In this document: positions 7,975 to 12,777 of the stretch, one piece after another
Numbering within the stretch: the stretch's first letter is position 1
Layout: each line of letters opens with the position of its first letter
NCBI GenBank assembly: GCA_015062715.1
Contig: SUUD01000030.1
Coordinates: 1 to 12,777, forward strand
Direction of reading: 5' to 3'
DNA length: 12,777 nt
Source of the DNA: Olsenella sp.
GTDB lineage: Bacteria; Actinomycetota; Coriobacteriia; Coriobacteriales; Atopobiaceae
Program-made: the position numbers and the translations under genes
The notes under the pieces: model-generated
The model's database searches: none
What the model was told of the DNA's origin: nothing
What the model saw: the letters and a program-made list of their open reading frames with translations, nothing else

Positions 7975-8150
7975 ATGACAAATGCATATTGCTGACGAAA
8001 CACACGAGATAAAAGGCTATTTATCTTACTTTCAGATGCATATATTACCTTTAAATCTGCATAATACAAGGTGCTTATCTGTATCGCTGTGCCTGTATGA
8101 GTGCATAACAAAAGGCTGACTGCGGATATTAATGCAATAAAGTGCGCAGT
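7957..8150. other. AT-rich divergent intergenic region
   Basis: The 394 bases between the permease start (7878) and the kinase start (8273) hold no convincing gene. Their middle is clearly AT-rich against the GC-rich surroundings. It contains four plus-strand copies of TGCATA (7983, 8037, 8058, 8102), and a short palindrome with 7-bp arms (8007-8013 and 8020-8026, AGATAAA/TTTATCT). It probably carries promoters and operators for both divergent units. A 69-codon minus-strand frame at 7971-8180 has no ribosome site and no recognisable features. Foreign origin is possible but not needed to explain the composition. Confidence 0.6.
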
Positions 8151-8193
8151 GGCCGAGAGACCTCCGACCACCTGCCGCAAACCATGCCGCGTG

Positions 8194-8212
8194 TCGGGCC
8201 GGAAGGGCCCGA
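8194..8212 (+). promoter_or_regulatory. GC hairpin in the leader of the hybrid kinase
   Basis: Perfect 7-bp arms TCGGGCC (8194-8200) and GGCCCGA (8206-8212) enclose a GGAAG loop, 60 bases upstream of the kinase start. It could be a leader RNA structure or operator. No clear promoter pair could be placed for the kinase gene. Confidence 0.35.
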
Positions 8213-8272
8213 TACGCTATCCTTCTGCCAAGGTCCCACGCAAGCCCACGCGCACACGGAGGGAAGCGTCCC

Positions 8273-11038
8273 ATGACCATCACCTACGCCATGACGGCGA
8301 GCGTCCTCGTCATTTGCCTGCTCCTCATGCTGCTCGACGTCCTGCGCAAGCTCGGGGGCAGCCAGCACCTAAAGGTCTCGGTCGTGCTCATCGGCGCGAG
8401 CATCTTCTACGTGGCGATGGACTGCCTCTGGATCGTGGCCTACACCGCCGACGAGTTCAACCGGCCGCTGTTCGTCCTGCTCAACTTCCTGTTCTACCTC
8501 ATCTACATCACGCTTCCCTACATCTGGTACCTCGCGGCGGAGCACTTCGCCAAGGGCGCGCCCGCAACGGGCCGACTGGGCCTGATCGCGGCTTTGCCCT
8601 GGGCCTTCAACCTGTGCCTGGTGCTCATCACCATGGCGGGCCCCGACCTGCTCTGGACCATCGGCGACGCGTCGGCCCGCTACGCGCGCGGACCGTTGTT
8701 CGGCATCTTCACCAACCTCGACCTCATCTACTACTTCATCCCGGTCGTCACCATCGCCCGCCTGCTCGTCACCGGAGGCGGGCGGCAGCGCAACCTGCTC
8801 AGCGCGCTGGGGTTCTCGCTCATCCCCGCCCTCGGGGTGTTCATCTACACCTACTGGATCTCGGTCGACGCCATCTACCCCTTCCAGCCGTGCTGCTTCT
8901 TCGTGGGCGTCATGTTCGCCTACATCATGATCATCTCGCAGGCCTTCCAGGAGTCGGAGGAGCGCAGCATCAGGCTCGCCGAGGAGGCGCGCGCCGCCGA
9001 GAAGATGGCCGAGCTCATGGGCTCGGTGGGCTCGCTGCTCACCAACACGCCGGCCATGACCTTCTCGAAGAACCTGGCCGATGGCCGCTACCTGGCCTGC
9101 AACCAGTCGTTCGCCGAGTACGCGCACAAGCAGAGCCCCGAGGGCGTCGTGGGCCTCACCGACCACGAGATCTTCGACCCGGTCACGGCCGCCCACTTCG
9201 TCGAGGACGACCAGAAGACCGCCGCCATGGACGAGCCCTACGTCTTCTTCGAGGACGTGCCCGACGCCGGGGGCGTGATGCGCAACATCCAGACGACCAA
9301 GCTCGTCTTCACCGACACCGCCGGGCGCACCTGCCTTTTGGGCATGTGCGTCGACGTGACCGAGATGACCCACATCAAGCAGGCCGAGGCCGAGGCCCGC
9401 GCCAAGCAGCAGGAGCTCGAGCAGCGCCTCGAGCTGCAGGAGCAGCTGATCGAGCGCAGCCAGGCCCTGAGCGAGGCCCTCGAGAACGCCGAGCAGGCCA
9501 ACAAGGCCAAGACCGCGTTCTTGTCGAACATGAGCCACGAGATCCGCACCCCCATGAACGCGATCATCGGCCTGAACAACATCGCCCTGAACGACCCGGA
9601 GACGCCCCCCAAGACCAGGGAGTACCTCGAGAAGATCGGCGCCTCGGCCCAGCACCTGCTGGGGATCATCAACGACATCCTCGACATGAGCCGCATCGAG
9701 AGCGGCAAGATGTCCATCAGGCACGAGGAGTTCTCGTTCCCCAAGATGCTCGAGCAGATCAACACGATCGTCGAGGGGCAGTGCCGCGACAAGGGCCTCT
9801 CCTACGACTGCCAGATCAAGGGACGGGTGAGCGACTACTACGTCGGCGACGACATGAAGCTGCGCCAGGCCCTCATCAACATCCTGGGCAACGCGGTCAA
9901 GTTCACCCCGGCGGGCGGCTCGGTCACGTTCGGCATCGAGGAGGTCGCGCGCTTTGGGGGCAAGGCCACGCTGCGCTTCGTCGTGAGCGACACCGGCATC
10001 GGCATGAGCGAGGACTTCCTGCCGCACATCTTCGACTCGTTCAGCCAGGAGGACTCGTCGGCCACGACCGGCTTTGGCAGCACCGGCCTGGGGATGCCCA
10101 TCACCAAGAGCATCGTCGAGCTCATGAACGGCAACATCGAGGTCACCAGCGAGAAGGGTGTCGGCTCCACCTTCACCGTGACCGTCACGGTCGCCGAGTC
10201 GCCCCGCGAGGAGGTCATGGCCCAGGGCGACCTGCCCGCCCACGAGCTGTGCGTCCTGGTCATCGACGACGACCCGGTCGCCTGCGAGCACGCCCGCGTC
10301 GTGCTCGGCCAGGTGGGCGTCAGCTGCGAGGTTGCCACGTCGGGCGAGGAGGGCCTCGAGATGGTGCGCCTGCGCCACGCCCGCCGCTCGGCGTTCGACC
10401 TGATCCTCGTCGACTGGAAGATGCCCGGCATGGACGGCCTCGAGTGCACGCGCCGCATCCGCGATGTCGTGGGGCACGACTCCGCCATCGTCATCCTCAC
10501 CTCGTACAACTGGGAGGACATCGAGCAGGACGCCCGCAACGCCGGCGTCGACAGCTTCGTGGCCAAGCCGCTGTTCGCCTCGACCGTCATGGGCGAGTTC
10601 CGCGAGGCCTTCCGCAGGAAGAACGAAGCGCTGCTCGCCCGCCGCGCCGACCTCGCCGGGCGGCACGTCCTGCTCGCCGAGGACATGGAGGTCAACGCAG
10701 AGATCATGGGCATGGTGCTCGCCATGCGCGACATGGAGGTCGACTACGCCGGCAACGGCCGCATCGCCGTCGACATGTTCCGGGCGAGCGAGCCGGGCCA
10801 CTACGACGCCATCCTCATGGACCTGCGCATGCCCGAGATGGACGGCCTCGAGGCGACGCGGACGATTCGTGCCCTGGACCGCCCGGACGCCACGACCGTG
10901 CCCATCGTCGCGCTCACGGCCAACGCCTTCGACGAGGACGTCCAGCGCAGCCTCCAGGCGGGCCTCAACGCCCACCTGAGCAAGCCGGTCGAGCCCGAAA
11001 CGCTCTTCGAGACCCTCGAGGGCCTGATCAAGGAGTAG
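8273..11038 (+). CDS. 7TM-PAS hybrid histidine kinase with two receiver domains
   Basis: The 921-residue membrane protein has seven hydrophobic segments (about 5-23, 33-56, 66-90, 101-122, 150-168, 176-197, 205-224), then a PAS-like domain (about 250-365) and a coiled linker (370-412). HisKA carries the phosphorylated His422 in SNMSHEIRTPMN. HATPase_c shows N540 (LGNAVKFTP), DTGIGM (573-578) and GLGM (605-608). Receiver 1 (about 659-780) has D665-D667, acceptor D714 (LVDWKMPG) and K765. Receiver 2 (about 797-918) has E803/D804, acceptor D850 (LMDLRMPEMDG) and K904. Both look active. No Hpt domain is present, so output may pass to a separate Hpt protein or act by the receivers themselves. The ligand of the 7TM part is unknown. 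GGAGGGA precedes the ATG by 8 bases. No partner regulator lies adjacent. Confidence 0.94.
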   Translation: MTITYAMTASVLVICLLLMLLDVLRKLGGSQHLKVSVVLIGASIFYVAMDCLWIVAYTADEFNRPLFVLLNFLFYLIYITLPYIWYLAAEHFAKGAPATGRLGLIAALPWAFNLCLVLITMAGPDLLWTIGDASARYARGPLFGIFTNLDLIYYFIPVVTIARLLVTGGGRQRNLLSALGFSLIPALGVFIYTYWISVDAIYPFQPCCFFVGVMFAYIMIISQAFQESEERSIRLAEEARAAEKMAELMGSVGSLLTNTPAMTFSKNLADGRYLACNQSFAEYAHKQSPEGVVGLTDHEIFDPVTAAHFVEDDQKTAAMDEPYVFFEDVPDAGGVMRNIQTTKLVFTDTAGRTCLLGMCVDVTEMTHIKQAEAEARAKQQELEQRLELQEQLIERSQALSEALENAEQANKAKTAFLSNMSHEIRTPMNAIIGLNNIALNDPETPPKTREYLEKIGASAQHLLGIINDILDMSRIESGKMSIRHEEFSFPKMLEQINTIVEGQCRDKGLSYDCQIKGRVSDYYVGDDMKLRQALINILGNAVKFTPAGGSVTFGIEEVARFGGKATLRFVVSDTGIGMSEDFLPHIFDSFSQEDSSATTGFGSTGLGMPITKSIVELMNGNIEVTSEKGVGSTFTVTVTVAESPREEVMAQGDLPAHELCVLVIDDDPVACEHARVVLGQVGVSCEVATSGEEGLEMVRLRHARRSAFDLILVDWKMPGMDGLECTRRIRDVVGHDSAIVILTSYNWEDIEQDARNAGVDSFVAKPLFASTVMGEFREAFRRKNEALLARRADLAGRHVLLAEDMEVNAEIMGMVLAMRDMEVDYAGNGRIAVDMFRASEPGHYDAILMDLRMPEMDGLEATRTIRALDRPDATTVPIVALTANAFDEDVQRSLQAGLNAHLSKPVEPETLFETLEGLIKE

Positions 11039-11048
11039 GGGGCGCGAC

Positions 11049-11474
11049 GCGCGGAACGCGAATCGCGTCCCATGCGGTGCGATGAGGGCGCACGGAACGG
11101 AAATCGCGTTCCATGCGGCGCCCCCAGGCCTCATCCCTGCCCGAGGCCGGCTCACGGAACGGGAATAGCATTCCATGCAGCGCGATGAGGGCGCGCGGAA
11201 CGGAAATCGCGTTCCATGTCGCGGAGAAAGGCCCTCAGCTGCCGCACGGAACGGAAATCGCGTTCCATGTCGCGGAGAAAGGCCCTCAGCTGCCGCACGG
11301 AACGCAAGTCGCGTCCCATGCGCCGGATTTCCTCCACTGGCCGCCGCACCGAACGCAAATCGCGTTCCATGTCGCGGAGAAAGGCCCTCAGCTGCCGCGC
11401 GGAACGGAAATCGCGTTCCATGTCGCGGAGAAAGGCCCTCGGCCGAAGCACGGAACGCAAATCCCGTTCCGTGT
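11049..11474 (+). repeat. Array of nine 27-nt palindromic repeats, mostly 51-bp period
   Basis: Units start at 11049, 11090, 11152, 11193, 11244, 11295, 11346, 11397 and 11448. The last six are exactly 51 bp apart (27-nt unit, 24-nt spacer); the first three steps are 41, 62 and 41 bp. The unit is the reverse complement of that in 4524-4856: arms GCACGGAACGC and GCGTTCCATGC around AAATC. Three spacers (11220, 11271, 11373) are identical, each with GAGAAAGGCCCTCAG, and a fourth (11424) is close. Spacer 11322-11345 matches spacer 4755-4778 of the other array, inverted, at 22/24 positions. The array fills the 446-base gap between two convergent stop codons, beginning 10 bases after the kinase stop and ending 10 bases before the opposing gene's stop. 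Open frames across it are by-products of the 51-bp period. Confidence 0.93.
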
Positions 11475-11484
11475 GGGTCAAACC

Positions 11485-12777
11485 CTAGCAATCGGGCTCG
11501 TGCTCGATGGAGCGGGCGATGCCCCAGATCACGTCGTCGGCGGTGAGCCTGCCCAGGGCCTGGGTGAGGTCGCGCGCGGCGGGGAAGACCTCGGCGTCGA
11601 CCGCGGCCCGCGTGCATTCCTCGAGCGAGGTGCGGACCTCGTCGACGGGTGCCACGGGGATGTCGCGCGAGTCGAGGACCTGGTCGAGCTGGTCCTGGTC
11701 AAATCCGTTGAGCAGGCTGCCCATGGAGTTGGAGATGGCCACCGCCACGCCCGCCGCCGCCTCGAAGGCGCCGTTGCCGCCCGTCCAGTGCAGGCAGGTG
11801 CGCAAGCAGGCGTCGGCGGCGAGGAAGTCCCCGGCGTTCCAGGCCACCTGCGACATGAGCCAGTAGGTCCCGCTGATGACGTCGGGCTGCCAGGCCACGC
11901 GCAGGAGGGCGCCGAGCTGGTCGGCGGCGCCGGCGGCGTCGCCCGTGGCCTCGAGGGCGCGCGCGGCCCTGAGGTGCCCGCGCTCGTCGAGCGGGTCGAG
12001 CTCGACCGCCCTGCGGGCGTGGGCGAGCGCCCCCTCCATGTCTCCGAGGGCGGCGAGCGCGTCGGAGAGCATGAGCTGGGCGGCATGGTAGGCCCCCGAG
12101 GCCAGGCACACGGTGCGGCCGGGGGTCGCGAAGAGGCGGTTGTAGAGGGCGCGCTCGACATAGGAGCGGAAGCAGCGGTACTCGCGCGCGGGGGTGTCCT
12201 CGTAGGTCCCCATGGCGTCGACGAGCTCGAGCGCCTTGGAGAGCACGCGTGCCACGCCCTCGGGGTCCTGGGCGCGGAAGCGCTCGACCGCCTCGCGCAG
12301 CGCGTCGGTGAGCTCGTCCCCGTCGACGAACTCGTCGCGGATCCCGTAGGGGTCGTCACCCACGAGGGAGCCGTCGATGAGCTTGCCCACGGTGCGCATC
12401 GCCGCCGAGCGCACGCTGGGGTCGGGGTCTGCGGCGGCGTTGTCGAGGATGAGGCGCACGTCATGCTCGACCGAGCCCGAGAGGTCGCGGACGATGGCGT
12501 GGGCCACGTGCTCGCGCCGCGCCTCCTCGTCGATCTCGAGCTCGCTCACGAGGCGGGCGCACAGGGCCTCGGCGCTCGTCTGGCCCAGCTCGCGCGTGGA
12601 GAGGCCCACCTCGTCGTAGCGGGCGCGCGGGCAGAAGCGCTCCTCGTCGAGCGAGAAGCGCTGGCGCACCGGGCGCAGGTAGCCGCGCCAGGGGTCCATG
12701 TGCGCGCCGATGACCGAGAGCGTCCAGATGGGGTTGGGTATCTCGGGGTGGCTCTCGCGCAGGACCAGCGGCAGGTC
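11485..12777 (-). CDS. HEAT/TPR-like repeat protein (5' partial)
   Basis: The reading frame is open to the right edge of the window with no stop, and the 26 codons before the first in-window ATG (12699) read like protein (LVLRESHPEIPNPIWTLSVI), so the true start lies outside. The visible 430 residues are entirely helical in character. Around residues 86-136 there is a HEAT-like stretch (EHDVRLILDNAAADPDPSVRS). About 231-331 fit tetratricopeptide repeats (AALGDMEGALAHARRAVELDP, then ARALEATGDAAGAADQLGAL). No catalytic motif, signal or membrane segment is visible. Such proteins usually act as scaffolds; no partner can be named. It converges on the kinase gene, with the second palindromic array between the two stop codons. 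I do not recognise a named family. Confidence 0.8.
   Translation of the reverse strand, partial: DLPLVLRESHPEIPNPIWTLSVIGAHMDPWRGYLRPVRQRFSLDEERFCPRARYDEVGLSTRELGQTSAEALCARLVSELEIDEEARREHVAHAIVRDLSGSVEHDVRLILDNAAADPDPSVRSAAMRTVGKLIDGSLVGDDPYGIRDEFVDGDELTDALREAVERFRAQDPEGVARVLSKALELVDAMGTYEDTPAREYRCFRSYVERALYNRLFATPGRTVCLASGAYHAAQLMLSDALAALGDMEGALAHARRAVELDPLDERGHLRAARALEATGDAAGAADQLGALLRVAWQPDVISGTYWLMSQVAWNAGDFLAADACLRTCLHWTGGNGAFEAAAGVAVAISNSMGSLLNGFDQDQLDQVLDSRDIPVAPVDEVRTSLEECTRAAVDAEVFPAARDLTQALGRLTADDVIWGIARSIEHEPDC

Noticed and set aside
7971..8180. 69-codon minus-strand frame in the AT-rich spacer
   Set aside because: No ribosome binding site, no domain, and it overlaps probable promoter and operator DNA.
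11193..11474. CRISPR array in the second cluster
   Set aside because: Three spacers are identical and another is close; spacers from foreign DNA would not be. No cas gene is present.
11152..11546. Similar repeat-peptide frames in the second array
   Set aside because: Same cause as for the first array; one frame also runs into the convergent repeat-protein gene.
8369..11617. Very long minus-strand open frame (1082 codons) opposite the kinase gene
   Set aside because: A by-product of high third-position GC; the translation is low-complexity and the plus-strand kinase has full domain support.
11485..12699. Complete gene starting at the ATG at 12699
   Set aside because: The frame continues open with protein-like codons to the window edge, so the gene is treated as 5' partial.

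Overview
The window is high-GC actinobacterial DNA, most likely from the class Coriobacteriia (Olsenella/Atopobiaceae/Collinsella-like). That placement is inferred from base composition, an OmpR-family regulator that resembles actinobacterial GlnR, a 7TM hybrid histidine kinase and repeat-rich intergenic DNA. No rRNA, tRNA, transposase gene or cas gene was seen.

Layout, left to right. A TIR-domain protein (1-494, minus, runs off the left edge) follows a two-PepSY-like lipoprotein (510-1049, minus) by 15 bases, probably as one operon. A DUF2130 coiled-coil/PD-(D/E)xK-like protein (1253-2743, minus) is bracketed by two related REP/MITE-like inverted repeats (1198-1240 and 2826-2920). Next come a membrane-anchored HtrA-type protease (2980-4350, minus) with a likely terminator, and a 521-base gap that holds a regular array of seven palindromic 27-mers at an exact 51-bp period (4524-4856). 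Beyond it lie a GlnR-like orphan winged-helix regulator with a degenerate receiver (4872-5546, minus) and a polar-amino-acid ABC transporter pair: ATPase (5667-6533, minus) and permease with an unusual N-terminal extracytoplasmic domain (6523-7878, minus).

A 394-base divergent spacer (7879-8272), AT-rich in its middle, separates these from a 921-residue 7TM-PAS-HisKA-HATPase-REC-REC hybrid kinase (8273-11038, plus). A second array of nine palindromic 27-mers (11049-11474), six of them at the exact 51-bp period, fills the gap to a convergent HEAT/TPR-like protein (11485-12777, minus, 5' end off the right edge).

How the parts relate. The GlnR-like regulator next to an amino-acid importer suggests control of nitrogen or amino-acid uptake. 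The kinase, protease and lipoprotein are envelope or signalling functions with no obvious direct link. The most unusual feature is the pair of 51-bp-period hairpin arrays. Both begin 10-16 bases after the stop codon of a regulatory gene, in the same sense relative to that gene, and they share spacer sequence although they are 6 kb apart. They look like a defined repeat family with CRISPR-like geometry but no CRISPR logic.
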